From contig NW_005201412.1 in the NCBI RefSeq assembly GCF_000372725.1, positions 263,643 to 327,642 on the forward strand: a DNA stretch of 64,000 nt, in the 5' to 3' direction. This document shows positions 12,942-25,722 of the stretch, one piece after another. Source of the DNA: Emiliania huxleyi CCMP1516 (taxonomy: Eukaryota; Haptophyta; Isochrysidales; Noelaerhabdaceae). A program made the translations under genes and the position numbers. Below the pieces are notes generated by a model. That model saw nothing but the letters and a program-made list of their open reading frames with translations. It did no database searches and was not told the DNA's origin. How positions within the stretch are numbered: the first letter of the stretch is position 1; the number at the start of each line of letters is the position of its first letter.

Positions 12942-13307
12942 TCAGCCGAAGCTGGGGCCGGTCCCGTAGCCGAGAGAGCCCGCGCCGATGAGTTCGACGC
13001 GGTCGGGGGGGCCTGCGAAGAGGCCAGCGAGATGGCGATCGCTGTACTTCATGGTGTCATCAAGTGACCGGCTGACAAGCCAGAGGTCGATACTCTGGGC
13101 GACCCATCGGATGCCACGAATGCCTGAAGGAGAGGGAGGCGAGGCCAGCGGCAGGCTCAGCTGCTCTCGGGTGATCCCGCTTTGGAGGCTGAAGGACCCG
13201 ATGGTCCTGTCACATTCGTTCGTGGGGTCGCGGGGGTAGAAGAATTCGAGGTAGGGTGCCCACAGGACCCAAAAGAAAATAGCTTGACGACTCAAAAAGG
13301 GACGCAC
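12942..13307 (-). CDS. Dispersed coding-like repeat, C-terminal part (unknown family)
   Basis: Reads LEFFYPRDPTNECDRTIGSF followed by SLQSGITREQLSLPL, then GIRGIRWVAQSIDLWLVSRS and LDDTMKYSDRHLAGLFAG before a stop. The same peptide block (ECDRTIGSFSLQSGITREQL) occurs at 37320-37420 with amino acids conserved despite base changes, which suggests real coding origin. The partner block LPADATGEIGGPLYYKDVLT lies 1 kb away at 14269-14347 on the same strand, whereas at 37.2 kb the two blocks are adjacent. So either a ~1-kb intron or an insertion splits this copy. Function unknown. Confidence 0.4.
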   Translation of the reverse strand: MRPFLSRQAIFFWVLWAPYLEFFYPRDPTNECDRTIGSFSLQSGITREQLSLPLASPPSPSGIRGIRWVAQSIDLWLVSRSLDDTMKYSDRHLAGLFAGPPDRVELIGAGSLGYGTGPSFG

Positions 13308-13845
13308 GAGGCAAATCTGATGTTGGCCAGTTCCAATAGGAGCGAGGCCTCTTCCGTTGGGGGACCGAGTTCATAGGAAACGAGGGTTTCCCATTGTGTC
13401 CCGCTCCAGCGCGAGCGTGACACTGCACTTGGCGCCGAGCGCCCGCGGCTCAGACCTTGTGCAGGCCACCCCTCGGTGAGTGCACCGGTCCGGACCGATG
13501 GCGCTCGGTGTGGAGCAAGCAAGACCCCCCCCCCCCCCTCGGGGCGCGCTCGCCATTCCAACGGCCGCCAGGAGCACCAAGAGGACTCCTCATGGCTGCA
13601 CTCAAGTGGGCTTCGACCGGCCTCGGCTGGGGGGGCGGGTTGTCCCGGCTGCGGACGCCTTCTGCAGCCCCCTGGGATGGGGACAGCACCCAAAAACTGC
13701 CCCCGGCGGCATACAGCACTGCCAGCCAGCCTCTTCCTCCTCCTCAAGGGCTGTACTATAGGCCATATTGCGCCGCCTCCTACTGGCAGCCGGGCGGGCG
13801 CGCGCCGCGGGCGCCTCGGCGCGCGCACGGCTCGCAAAGTTCGAA

Positions 13846-13893
13846 CGAGTACTGCCGCCCGGCCGCCTCAAGGCTGCCGGGCGGCAGTACTCG
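13846..13893. repeat. Perfect hairpin, 18-bp arms, 12-nt loop
   Basis: CGAGTACTGCCGCCCGGC at 13846-13863 is the exact reverse complement of 13876-13893. G/C-rich and stable; intergenic. Could be a terminator-like, origin-like or transposon-end structure. Confidence 0.7.
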
Positions 13894-14268
13894 CCTCGCA
13901 AGGCGCGCACCGGCTGATCTGGCTGCTGCGCCGGCGGCCGCTGCGTTGGCCGCTGCTGCGCCGGCTGGCGGGCGGTACGGCCGCCGGCGGCCGCTGCACC
14001 CGCGCCTTCCCTCGCGGGCGCCGTCGCGCCGCGCGCGCCCAACTCTGCTGGTACACGGCACGCGTCGTCACACAGCCGCGGAGAATAGGCGGTGCAGCGC
14101 GCGAAGCGCGCGCGATCTCGTACTTTTAAGGCTGGATCCGGCCATTCCAAGGGTATACCTTTGAGAATCCCCAGCGTCCCACCCTCCTAGTCACACTCTC
14201 AATTTCTCGACTGGCCAACACGAAGTGCTGCGCGTCGAGGTTGGCCCATTTCTTTTTTCCTTTCAGAA

Positions 14269-14640
14269 TCAAGTCAGCACATCCTTGTAGTACAGCGGAC
14301 CGCCAATCTCGCCAGTAGCATCCGCAGGGAGGCAGCATATGAGGCACCAGTCTTCTGCGAAGAGCTCAACAGCTGCGGCCGCGATGGCAGAGTCGGCCGC
14401 GGTTCGAGCGAGCAGCTTTTGGCTGCAGGATCGAATCGCGGAAGGCTCATGGTCATGCCCTCGCGGAGCGCGCGGGTGTGCGAAATGCGACAAAAGACGA
14501 AAGACGACAGGCGCCTGAGCGCTGTACGCCTGAACTTTTGTCGCCGCAATCGCCACCGCCGCCATCTTGACGAGCAGCGCGAGCGCGCTCGTCGGCGGCC
14601 AGCCGTCGCGGGCCGGGCCGAGCCCGGCCTCAACCGGCCG
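14269..14640 (-). CDS. Dispersed coding-like repeat, N-terminal part (unknown family)
   Basis: Frame reads KLLARTAADSAIAAAAVELF then AEDWCLICCLPADATGEIGG and PLYYKDVLT. The LPADA...GGPLYYK(D/E)VLT block recurs at 37240-37305. Start and exon limits unresolved; upstream sequence in frame (ALALLVKMAAVAIAATKVQ) is hydrophobic. Confidence 0.3.
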   Translation of the reverse strand, partial: RPVEAGLGPARDGWPPTSALALLVKMAAVAIAATKVQAYSAQAPVVFRLLSHFAHPRAPRGHDHEPSAIRSCSQKLLARTAADSAIAAAAVELFAEDWCLICCLPADATGEIGGPLYYKDVLT

Positions 14641-15261
14641 CGCCGCCGCAGCAGGCCCGGAGGCCCACATGGCGGCCGACCAGCTGATAAGGAGGCGCTC
14701 TCTCTCACTTCCTTGTGTAGACTTGCGAGTGGCCCCATGCATCCACGAGATTGGAGAGAGCGAGAACCGAGATGAAAAATGTCCCGGGTTGTGTTCCTGT
14801 GGACGCATTTGTTGTTGCGTGTGCTGAGGGTCATGGCGATGCGGGCTAGGAAAAGGTTTCTTTTTTCTTAGCTTCGGCTTTACCTCGGCGAGGCGCGGCG
14901 GAGCAATGACGGATGAGCTGAAGCGGTGAAGGGGAAGGATAGAGGAGCGGGAAACCGCCCCTAATTGGAACGAATGAGCGAAAAACGCGCATCCCCGGCC
15001 GGGGGGCGGGGGGCCGATGGAGCCGGAGAGTCCCGCGAGCGCACACGCGCAGGAGAAAACCAAAATCAAAAGATGACATTTCGGCGCATCCGGGCAGATA
15101 TTCGCCACGAAGTTCTTCGAACGCCACGCTCCACAGGTGCTCGTACCGCTCTCGCAAAGCCGACGCGAGCTGTGGCTCCCTTGCGCGCCCGCCCGCCGCC
15201 CGCCCAACCACGCAACACGCACTCGTGCAGCCTCCCGTGACGGCCGACTCGACTTGCAACT

Positions 15262-17007
<1,746 letters not shown>

Positions 17008-17540
17008 CGCGGCGGCACGCGCGGAGAGGAGAGAGGGAGGAGAGAGGGAGGAGGCGGGGGGCGCACCGGGGCGCACCCGCCACGCGGCCGGAGGGCGCGC
17101 GGTATCGAGCTACGAGGACGTTGGAGAGGACACTTGTCTGTGGAGAGGACCAGTGGGAGGGGATGCGGAGCACGGATGGATTACACACTTCTACTACTGT
17201 CAATGTGATGAATGATGCGATACACCGACTGCAACAAACACCGTTTCACCTCTGGGGGGAGGCGGGGGCCCCCGGAGGCACCGTGCGCCGGCCGCCGCCG
17301 CGCAGCAGAGAGCAGTGACCACGCACTAATCCCGACCCCCGGTTTTTTCGCTCAGGTTTTCAAACTTGTTCTATCATAGTTAGCTGCTAAGTGAGAGCAA
17401 GTGGCACATCGCGTTCTCACCACGGTCGCCGCTCATGGCGCGGCGCGCCTGCGCAACGCGGCCCCGAGAGGGGCTGCCTGGCCACCGCTGCCACTGCGCC
17501 GCACGGATTTCACCCCACTTTCGCGACTGTGGCCGTCCAA

Positions 17541-17594
17541 CAGTCTGCCGGCGCGGCGGGCGCATTCGAATGCGCCCTCTGCGCCGGCAGACTG
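17541..17594. repeat. 54-bp interrupted palindrome
   Basis: CAGTCTGCCGGCGC and CGGGCGCATTC pair with GAATGCGCCC and GCGCCGGCAGACTG around a TTCGAA centre; only 2-3 bases in each arm are unpaired. Confidence 0.75.
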
Positions 17595-19075
17595 TCAGTG
17601 CTATCCCGGGCGGCGCGCCAGCGAGCCCGGACGCTGGCCAGCCGCGAGGACAGCGCCATCGTCATCGGCGTCTCCTGCAGCAACTTCAACAGCACAAGGT
17701 AGCCGGGTCGGAGGCCTCCCGCCGAGCTGCCGAGCCACCCCGCACCCGCGCCACCCTGCCTCAGGGAGTCAGTTGAGAGGGTGCGCAAAACCTTACCAAA
17801 ACTGGCACGGGTCACGCGCCGCTCGGGAGCCGCGGCGCAGCCTCCAGAGACTGCAACGACAGCGAGCATACGCGCACGCGACTAAGCAGCTAACTCGAGG
17901 GGTTCCTCAATCAACCGAACGCACTAGGCTGGCGAAAAAACCGGGGCGCGGGATTAGTGCGAGTGTGCGGAAACGGGGCTCCGGCTCCGTTAGTCTCCGT
18001 TAGCACCGACTTCCCGAATGATCACGGTTGATCAGAGGGCAGATTTGGAGAGATCTCGAGGAGTACATACAGATAGACCCTCCAACCATCAGAAAACTCC
18101 GACCTGATCGGTCGTACTGACCGCGCCGACAGATCGCACTCCAGACAGCAGACAGGCCGACGTCTGCACACGGCCGGCCGGGCGAGAGGCTTGACACGAT
18201 CCGACCCTGCGACCCTGACGCTGCTGCTCTAGCTATCAGACACGCACTGGTGACTGCTGCCACAATGTGCGACCGGTGCTGGCCCACTTGGCGGCCTTCC
18301 CGGTCAGTGGTGAGGCGCAGTTCAGAGCTATCGATGGCGCGATGCCGCACTGGTCCCACATCGGTGACACGAGACCACCACGTTTGCCGGTCCACAAGAG
18401 AGGCGCCGGTGCTGTCCTGAGAAGGTGCGTGGTCCCTCTTGACTGCGCATGCGCGCGAGGCTGTGTAGGCATAGCCTCGAGAGTGCCACTGCCAGCAGCC
18501 AATCCGAGGCAGCCCCCAGAGGTTTTCACGTAGCCGCAGCCCGCACGAGTAGAAGATCACGGGGGCGTGCGTGACGCGGTTTCCCTTTCCGGTTACCGGT
18601 TTGGCCTCTCTGCACTCTGCTCTCTGGGGGGCGGAGCCCGCTCCTAGTGCGGTCCCAGCCCCGCCACGCGCCAGCCCGGACGCCGGAGGGGCGGTGCCGC
18701 CCCCCGCCCGCAGCGTTTGGCGTTCGCGCTCGTCGCGTTTTTTGCAGCTTGCATGGTTGGGTAGTAGGGCTAGAGGGTCGCTCTACACTTAGCCTCTGCA
18801 GCGAGCGAGCGCTCAACTTATGCAGTGAGCGAGCGCTCAACTTAGCCCCCGCACGGAGCCGGGCTCAGACTTAGACGCTGTATGTCGGGGGGCCTGAACT
18901 TAGACGACATAGGCCAACTCCGGGTAAAACCCGGGTATACCTGCAAAAGTCCAGGTTTACCCGAAAAATACCTGGACGCGTCCCAGGTACATATATATAT
19001 GCCGCGCACGCCTACTCCCAGGGCCAGTGCGCTACTTGCGGCGCGCACCGCCTGCTCAAGTACCCGCACCGTACC

Positions 19076-19534
19076 ATGTGCGCGCTGCCGCTACGCGTGC
19101 CAAAAAAAACGCGGCTGCGGCGCAGCGGCGAGGGGCGAGCGCGGCTTGCCGATGGCGGTGCGGACGATGCGGTCGTGCCGGCGTTCTGCTACAAGATCAA
19201 GGCGGTGCTTGGCATGCGCTTCTGCGATCCCGATCAGCTCATCGCAACGAAGCAGCGCAACAAGCTGGCTGCTGCCAACAAGGCCCTATGCTACCTCACG
19301 CGCGGATCGTTCAAAGAGGACCAGCACACACAGGCTTCACCGTCACACGTTTGATTAAGCTTGAGGAGCTTCGTGTCATGTGGGAACTGTTTGGCTAGAC
19401 GTCGCTCAAGAATGAAGGAGCAGCAACGAAAATCGGAAGAGGAGGATGCTGAGGCGGCGATTGCTAAGCATGAAGAGGATCGACCGCCCGCCGCAGGCGA
19501 AGAAAATTTGGGGGCTGCGCCGTATCGTTGATCA
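19076..19534 (+). pseudogene. Small coding-like island, possibly a gene remnant
   Basis: One frame gives FCYKIKAVLGMRFCDPDQLI followed by ATKQRNKLAAANKALCYLTR; next to it, in other frames, LIKLEELRVMWELF and MKEQQRKSEEEDAEAAIAKH. These look more like protein than the surrounding translation, but frames shift between them. It may be the 3' end of a degraded gene; no family recognised. Confidence 0.25.
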
Positions 19535-20117
19535 CGGTGGGAGCCTCCTGGCCCCAGGCCGTGCCACGGCCGACTTAGCCGATGTAGGAGGCTCCCGCTG
19601 ATCTTAGACCGCGCAAGCACCCCAGCGTGCCAGAGCACACTTAGACCCGCTCAGCCTCGAGGCTCAGAACTTAGACTACTACCCAACCAGTGCTTGCACA
19701 TCCGAGACCGACATGTGCATTTGTGGGTCTCTGATCACTTTTTCAGTGTCACTTATGCGGCTTGGTCCTTGGTGTGCCGGTGCGCGCGAACTCGTTCGAA
19801 GGCGCGGAGCCCGGAGGCGCGGGGTCTCGCGCTCACGCTCGGACGCTCGGCGCGGTCCGCGACACCGCGAGTGCACACACGACACACGTACATGCTCCCC
19901 CCCCCCCCCCCGGGGCCCTTCCGCTCGCCGCTGATAGCGCTGTGCCCTGACAACTTTCCTCGATCGGTGGTATGTCGCGCGCACCTGGCGCGAACATCCG
20001 CGCTGTCGCCTGTGTAGGTGTCGGTAGTCACGCGCCACGTACCTCAGCCGCCTCTGGGCTCTCCGCTCGAGCCGCGTCTCGCGGGAGGCGGGAGGACTGT
20101 CCGTACTGGCTCGCGTG

Positions 20118-21473
20118 TCACTTTTGCTTTCTCTGCGAGAGGGGCTGGTCCTCCTCGTCAGACGAGTCCGGGGGCGGCTTGTTGGCTTGTTGCTTGCTGG
20201 CCGTCGCCTTCTCCTTGCTGGCCGCCTTCTTGACGGGGGGCGGCTTCTTCTCCTTGCTCGCCGCCTTCTTGACGGGGGGCGGCTTCTTCTCCTTGCTCGC
20301 CGCCTTCTTCGGCGGCGGCGGCTTCTTTGCGGCCGCAGAGAACGCCTCGTCCTGAGGGCAGGGGAAGGAGGGGAATGGGAGAAGGAGGGAGGGTGAAAAG
20401 AGTAAAGGGAGGGAGGGAGCCGGTGTGTAGGCCCGCTCTGGTGGCGGTCAGTGCGGCGGCCGCTAAGAAGCGGCGATTTGCGGGGCGGAAGGCCTCGGCG
20501 GCGGTTACTGACCTCCCGGAAGGTGGGGGGAGGGCAGAAGCAGGGGCCAGGGAAGAAGGAGGGCCGCGGCGCCGCACGTCGCTTGAGTCCGGCTCGCGCT
20601 CAATCTTGCGCTGCGGCTTCTTCTTTTGGCCCTGGGGGGAGAACAAGAAGGGGGGGAGGGGGNNNNNNNNNNNNNNNNNNNNNNNNNNNNNNNNNNNNNN
20701 NNNNNNNNNNNNNNNNNNNNNNNNNNNNNNNNNNNNNNNNNNNNNNNNNNNNNNNNNNNNNNACCCGGCGACGAGAAAACCGAATGCGAGAGGAAAGCAA
20801 GAGCCCGCAAGCCGCCAGAACGATCCCGCAGACCACCCCAGCCGAAAGGGGAGGGCCCCGGCGCACAAGGCGCCCAAGAGCACGAGCCACGGCCAGAGGA
20901 AGGCGGCCGGGCACACAGAGACGAGCCACAGGAAGGAACAACAAAGGGCACAGAGGCGGGTGGTGGGGTCGGGACGAGCGGAGCCGCGGCCGCAAGCGAT
21001 GCCACGGGGAGGGCGGAGAGCGCCGCCCGCGGGGAGTGCTGCGGTGACGGACGGGAGTGCTGCGGCGAGCGAGCGTTGCAGCGAAGGAGTGCGGCGCACC
21101 GCCTTAGCCTTCTTGGCAGGCGCAGCCTCGAAGTCGTCGTCGCCCGCTTTCTGTGGTGGCGAGGGGAGAGGAGGCGTCAGGCGTGGTCCGGTCACACGGC
21201 CGCGCGGCGCGACGGCTGCGAGTCACAGACCCTTCTCGGTTTCGACGCACCACTGCCACCAGCCTTGGCGGATTTTCCAAGCTTCTTGAGCCAGGCCTGC
21301 GCGTCGTCGTCCTCCAGCATCCCGCGCTTCAGCAGCCACTCCGCCGCCATCGCGCTGTCGGGCCGCTGCTGCATCAGCGTCTCATAGAAGATCTTGAGCG
21401 CCGGCCCGTCAGGTGTGGTCTCATCAAAGTCGATGGTCTGGCCAATCTTCTCGAAAGTCTTCTTTGGCGGCAT
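20118..21473 (-). CDS. Lys-rich nuclear-type protein of unknown function
   Basis: Four exons, all phase 0 and GT-AG: 21473-21231, 21150-21100, 20631-20578, 20351-20118; about 193 residues. The N-terminal 75 residues (MPPKKTFEKIGQTIDFDETT ... AEWLLKRGMLEDDDAQAWLK) look like a small helical domain I do not recognise. The rest is acidic/basic and disordered, with possible nuclear signals (KPRRKAGDDDF, PAKKAKA, QKKKPQRKIERE) and three copies of a KKAASKEK/PPPVKKAASKEK motif, ending DSSDEEDQPLSQRKQK. A 100-base assembly gap falls in the intron between exons 2 and 3 and could hide an exon. Nuclear or nucleolar location is inference. Confidence 0.6.
20663..20762. other. Assembly gap (100 N)
   Basis: Exactly 100 undetermined bases, the usual placeholder for a gap of unknown size, flanked by G-rich sequence. 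Confidence 1.
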
Positions 21474-22001
21474 GGCGGCGCGGTGTGTGTGAGAGTGGCT
21501 GTGTCCTCGAGCGGGAGAGCCGGTGCAGAAGAGGAGTGCGAGAGGGGAGCGCGGGCTTGCTCTGCAGGTATGGCGCGAGAGCGACGGCGAGCGCCCAGCG
21601 CTCTGCAAAAAGATTTTTCGAGGGCATGCGCAGCTGAGAGACGGCTAGCACGAGGGACCAAAATACGCGGAGAGGAGAGCGGATGCGACGGTGTATCGGA
21701 TATGCAACGGTGGCATAAAGTGAATGATACACCGTCGCAGCGGAGTTACGCAGAAAGGCGAGAGAAGCAGCGGGAGCAAGAGATCGGCAGACGACAGCGG
21801 CGTCTCAGAACGAGGCCGAGGAGAGCGATGAGTCAGGGGAAGAGACAGCAGGAGAGAGAGAGAACGACGAGAGTGGGAAGAATGCGAGGTGGCATGAAGG
21901 TCGCTGCAAGAATTGGTGATAAACTGCGGAGAGAGATAGGAAGTGGTACTTGTAGTATAGTAGGGTGAGAATTACCTCGAGTAGACGCCCGAGGGTGGGC
22001 G

Positions 22002-22720
22002 ACGGCTAACACCACACTTCTCCCCTAAAATCCCTGTGTGGTGGCGGCGTGCCGTCCTCCCATCCCTCCCTTTGGGTTGCCTGTTTTATTTATTTCTTTT
22101 TGAGACGGCTAGCACCACACTCCTCCTTAAAATCCCTGTGTGGTGGCGGCGTGCCGTCCTCCCATCCCTCCCTTGGCGCTTGGGTTGTCTGTTTTCTTTC
22201 TTTCTTTCAGAGACGGCAAAGGAGCGCAAATCAAGATGGGAAAAGACAGCGAGCCGCTCCGATCCGGGAAGCGAGCCCTGAATGTGAGAAAGCAGCGCCA
22301 CATCGACACACGACAGGCTCGAAGACGCGACAGAGGAAGAAGCGACAAGCGAGAGAACAGGACGACGGGCCAGGAGAGATCCCTGGTCTGGACGATTCTT
22401 TTCGCGGTATCCGCGGCGGGATATGGCGGGATATGGCGGGATACGGTCAGATATGGAGAGATACATCAAGATACCGCGAAAGAATCGTCCAGACAAGGGC
22501 TGGAGGGAGAACGACGAGAGTGGGACGACCGCGAGGTGGCCATGAAGGTTGCCGTGCGAGAACCGGCAGGAGACTGCGACGAGAGATAGGGCGAGTCAGA
22601 TGGCCACATGGGCAAACAGGGGGGCGGCTAGCAACACACCCCTTTCCATGAAATTCCTGTGTGGTCAGGTGGCGGCGTGCCGTCCTCCCCTGTCCCCTCC
22701 CTCCCTTGCTGTTTGGCCGC
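22002..22720 (+). repeat. Three diverged copies of a GTGTGG-TGGCGGCGTGCCGTCC repeat
   Basis: Copies start near 22002, 22106 and 22623. Each has GGCTAGCA/ACCACAC, then an AAATCCCTGTGTGG-like stretch, then TGGCGGCGTGCCGTCCTCCC, then a pyrimidine tract. A related pyrimidine tail occurs near 30400. Likely a small dispersed or tandem element. Confidence 0.6.
22386..22495. repeat. Long hairpin, ~25-bp arms with a repeat-containing loop
   Basis: GTCTGGACGATTCTTTTCGC plus GGTATC near 22386-22411 is reverse-complementary (one base bulged) to GATACC plus GCGAAAGAATCGTCCAGAC at 22471-22495. The ~60-nt loop carries GGGATATGGC repeated three times. Confidence 0.7.
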
Positions 22721-23036
22721 CCCAGTAGCCCCATTTTCAATCGGGGCCGTGGTTTCGTGGCAAAACTCGTCACAGGCTTGGCGCCAAAGCAGATTTCACG
22801 GCGTTCGAGAGACGGGTGGTTCAAACCGGCCGGATCACACCTCCCACGCTCTATTCGCTCGTTGGTTGGGTCAGGGGGGATAAATTAGTGCGATCGATGA
22901 ATGTGATTAAAGCGTCTCGAGCGTCTCGAGTCACAGCGGCTCAAGAGAATCTCTCTTTTAGCGGCTCAAAGCTGTCTCGGGCCGCCTCCCGCCTGCGGAG
23001 AGAGATTTTTGAAACCCCCAACAAGAAATCACGACT

Positions 23037-23260
23037 CGCTCTCTTTTATGTCCCACCATGCAGAGCGCATCTCTCACTCTCTCTGTTGTGCGAGGCGTGA
23101 ACCGCGCCATTCGCTCTCACCTGGCAACCCTGTCTGCACGTCTCGCGCGCGCGTGGACAGGGCGTGAAGATCTGTTTCCCACCAACCTTTAAGTGCCAGG
23201 GCTCCAGGCCCCAAATGATGTGTGAGTGTAGAGTTGTTTGGTATTCTAAAAATCTAGACT
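23037..23260 (-). repeat. Dispersed element, copy inverted relative to 31.8 kb
   Basis: The reverse complement of this stretch matches 31756-31931 (shared blocks CTCTGCATGGTGGGACATAA, GGTGAGAGCGAATGGCGCGG, TTTGGGGCCTGGAGCCCTG). A further partial copy lies near 54695-54740. Non-coding. Confidence 0.75.
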
Positions 23261-23863
23261 CTCAAAAATCTCGACTCTTCGCCTGCGGTCGCTCGGCCGG
23301 AGCTTCTTTCTCGGTCGGTCGGAGCGTGGAGGTGTGCGTGCAATCGGGTTAGGGCAGCGAGGGTGAGAGTGCATCACTGATGCTTAGCGAATAATGAGGA
23401 ATATTCTAAAACAGGCACTTCACCAAGATGAGTGTGTGTCTGGGGTGTGCAGGTGTAGTTTATTTTTGCTTGGCCGTACGAGAGAGAGAGATTTTTAGCA
23501 ATACCAAACAACTTTTGTTTGCCGTACGTCATGCTGAAATTCTGCAAAAACCTGGCCGGCCCCTGCCCAGCCCCTTCCTACCTAGCTACGAACCTTCCTA
23601 CCTACCTACCTTACTTATGGGAAACTAAAAAAGAAATCACTGGATGGGTGAAGGTGCGGTATACTATACCAACAAAGTGATGGCTGGTGGTACTCTCCTG
23701 CAACCACAGTCCTTCCTGTGCATGGCAGGCCACTCTCAAGCCCTACAAGCACCAGATCACCCACTTGGGGAGGGCTGAATCCGGTTTTTGAAAATTCCGG
23801 CGTGAAAGTGGTGGAATACATGTCCCACCGACAGCGTCTGATCCCACACGTAAATTAGACTGA

Positions 23864-24556
23864 GTGTCTTCTTCGTTCCTCGCTCGGTCCAAGCGGCTCA
23901 CGCGAGAGCGGCGGGAAAGTCGCCGCGCAGCAGGCACCTCCGCCTCCGCCTCCACCTCCGCCTCCACCTCCGCCTCCACCTCCGCCTCCGCCTCCACCTC
24001 CGGGTCCGCCTCCGCCTCCACCTCCGCCTCCGCCTCCACCTCCGGGTCCGCCTCCGCCTCCACCTCCGCCTCCGCCTCCGCCTCCGGGTCCGCCTCCGCC
24101 GCCGCCAGCAGCTCGGCCGCCGCCGGCACTTTCGCCGCAAGCTGCTCTGCTGCCGGTGACGGCTCGCAAAGTCGCGGCGAGAGTGAGGCGGAGGAGCGGG
24201 AGCGGGAGGAGGAGGAGGAGCGAGAGCGGCTGGAGGCCGAGGAAGAGGAGGAGCGGGAGCGGGAGGAGGAGGAGGAGCGAGAGCGGCTGGAGGCCGAGGA
24301 AGAGGAGGAGCGGGAGCGGGAGGAGGAGGAGGAGCGAGAGCGGCTGGAGGCCGAGGAAGAGGAGGAGCGGGAGCGGGAGGAGGAGGAGGAGCGAGAGCGG
24401 CTGGAGGCCGAGGAAGAGGAGGAGCGGGAGCGGGAGGAGGAGGAGGAGCGAGAGCGGCTGGAGGCCGAGGAAGAGGAGGAGCGGGAGCGGGAGGAGGAGG
24501 AGGAGCGAGAGCGGCTGCAGGCCGAGGCGGAGGAGGAAGGCGGCGAGGAGTGGTGA
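23864..24556 (+). CDS. Low-complexity open frame: Ser/Ala repeat plus six 20-residue Glu/Arg repeats
   Basis: Translates to about 230 residues: a short basic start, then SASASTSGSA-type repeats (a 9-bp-based array), then six near-identical 60-bp units reading EEEEEREREEEEERERLEAE. The array is open in several frames on both strands, so coding is uncertain; the long charged helix would be plausible if expressed. Confidence 0.3.
   Translation: MSSSFLARSKRLTRERRESRRAAGTSASASTSASTSASTSASASTSGSASASTSASASTSGSASASTSASASASGSASAAASSSAAAGTFAASCSAAGDGSQSRGESEAEEREREEEEERERLEAEEEEEREREEEEERERLEAEEEEEREREEEEERERLEAEEEEEREREEEEERERLEAEEEEEREREEEEERERLEAEEEEEREREEEEERERLQAEAEEEGGEEW
24180..24530. repeat. 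60-bp minisatellite, about six units
   Basis: Unit GAGGAGCGGGAGCGGGAGGA continuing GGAGGAGGAGCGAGAGCGGC and TGGAGGCCGAGGAAGAG, nearly identical between units, implying recent expansion or homogenisation. Confidence 0.9.
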
Positions 24557-25722
24557 CTTCGCCGGTTCACTCTAGTGATGACCCGTCAGCCTGACGTCAG
24601 CGTCGTGGAGCGGGTTCCGCGCCACACACACCGCGGCTCTGTCTATGTGTGCGATGGCCGCGTCGCGCGTAGCATGTGCGATCATGCAGAGCGTCTGTCG
24701 AGACCACACGTGACACGAGAGCGAGACCGCTACCCCACAATAAAGCCGTAACACTCACACACACCACACATACGTCACACACACCGCGCAAAACGAGCTC
24801 TCGAGACATAAATCATAGTCTGAGACAACGTCACAACGGCAGACGGTGGTGTCTGTGCTAATTTCAAATTATGGTCTCGACATATATAAACCCGTGACTG
24901 GGCTGGTTTTTACATTTTAGGCATTGTGGGGTTGGCACTCCCATCGACCCTCATGACCTCCTGCGGTCTCTGAGATGGACACCAGTGGGTGTGGGACCAC
25001 AGGCAGGATACACTCGAAGGCTGGGTAAGCAGTAGAGGTCGATGCTCGACGCGTCCCACATGGTCTGTGTCGCTGTCGGCACGCTGTCGACAGGACGTCG
25101 AGCGACACCGGTGGCAGTGCCACCCAGGAGTGGTCGGGCGGTCTCCCGTCATGAAAGAGCCACCATGTGATCCGTATGATGGTTCCTGACAACCGCCTAA
25201 GTCAACTTTCGTCACAGTTCCCGCTCTGAGAGGAGCTGCGGGTCAGTTCGACAGCTGGAGCTGTGTCGCCGGCGTGCGGCGGCCTGCCTCCGGAGGTGCC
25301 TCTGAGGTGGACATTTTTTGGTCACCGTGAGAGAACGCGTTCGAATTTTCACTCCGGAACTTCAACTTCGCACGCGCACCGGCCAGGGCTACAATAGTGC
25401 CAGTGAGGCGGAGGCGCGAGTCGGAAGGCCGATTCGTTAAGTGTTCCCGTCATTTTCCTACCCGGGTACAATGCTGTGAACCCAGCCACGTAGCAGAGCA
25501 GGGACGGGCTTAGAAGTGCAGGGGGGGTACGGCTTTACCCATACACACATAGGTAACTCAAACTGAAAAGGAGCCATCCGGCGATAGGCCAAATAGGGCA
25601 GTACACAAATTCATCAACAAATCACACGTGGGTTCTGAAGGAGGAGGCAGAGTTCTGATATTGTGTGGCTGAAGGAGCAAAAGACAGAGGCCAGCGCGCC
25701 GCCGAGCGAGGCGCGCACGCGG
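24557..25722. other. Intergenic region
   Basis: A TATATAAA sequence at about 24883-24890 is the only promoter-like signal. No supported coding region on either strand. Confidence 0.4.

Larger units (their letters stand above)
11412..15261. other. Spacer between the AHCY arms
   Basis: Non-duplicated 3.85 kb between the head-to-head arms, so both AHCY promoters lie at its ends. It contains a MITE, hairpins, a C-run near 13527, and a dispersed coding-like repeat, each listed separately. No TATA box is obvious next to either AHCY start. Confidence 0.6.
17008..20117. other. Long mostly non-coding stretch with palindromes
   Basis: Contains the 54-bp palindrome at 17541-17594, tandem GAGCGAGCGCTCAACTTA units near 18797-18845, self-complementary AAACCCGGGTATACC/GGTTTACCC elements followed by TATATATA near 18915-19000, a C-run at 19896-19911, and small coding-like islands at 19170-19530. 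No confident gene. Confidence 0.5.
21474..23863. other. Repeat-rich intergenic region
   Basis: No convincing gene. Holds the GGCGGCGTGCCGTCCTCCC repeats, the inverted-repeat hairpin near 22.4 kb, a dispersed element shared with 31.8 kb, and several copies of the GAGAGAGATTTTT end motif. Confidence 0.5.

Noticed and set aside
20158-21387. Open frames running through the N gap
   Set aside because: They are artefacts of translating N; the gap lies in an intron of the Lys-rich gene.
24560-25700. TATATAAA at 24883 as the start of a plus-strand gene
   Set aside because: No coding exon with family or phase support follows it.
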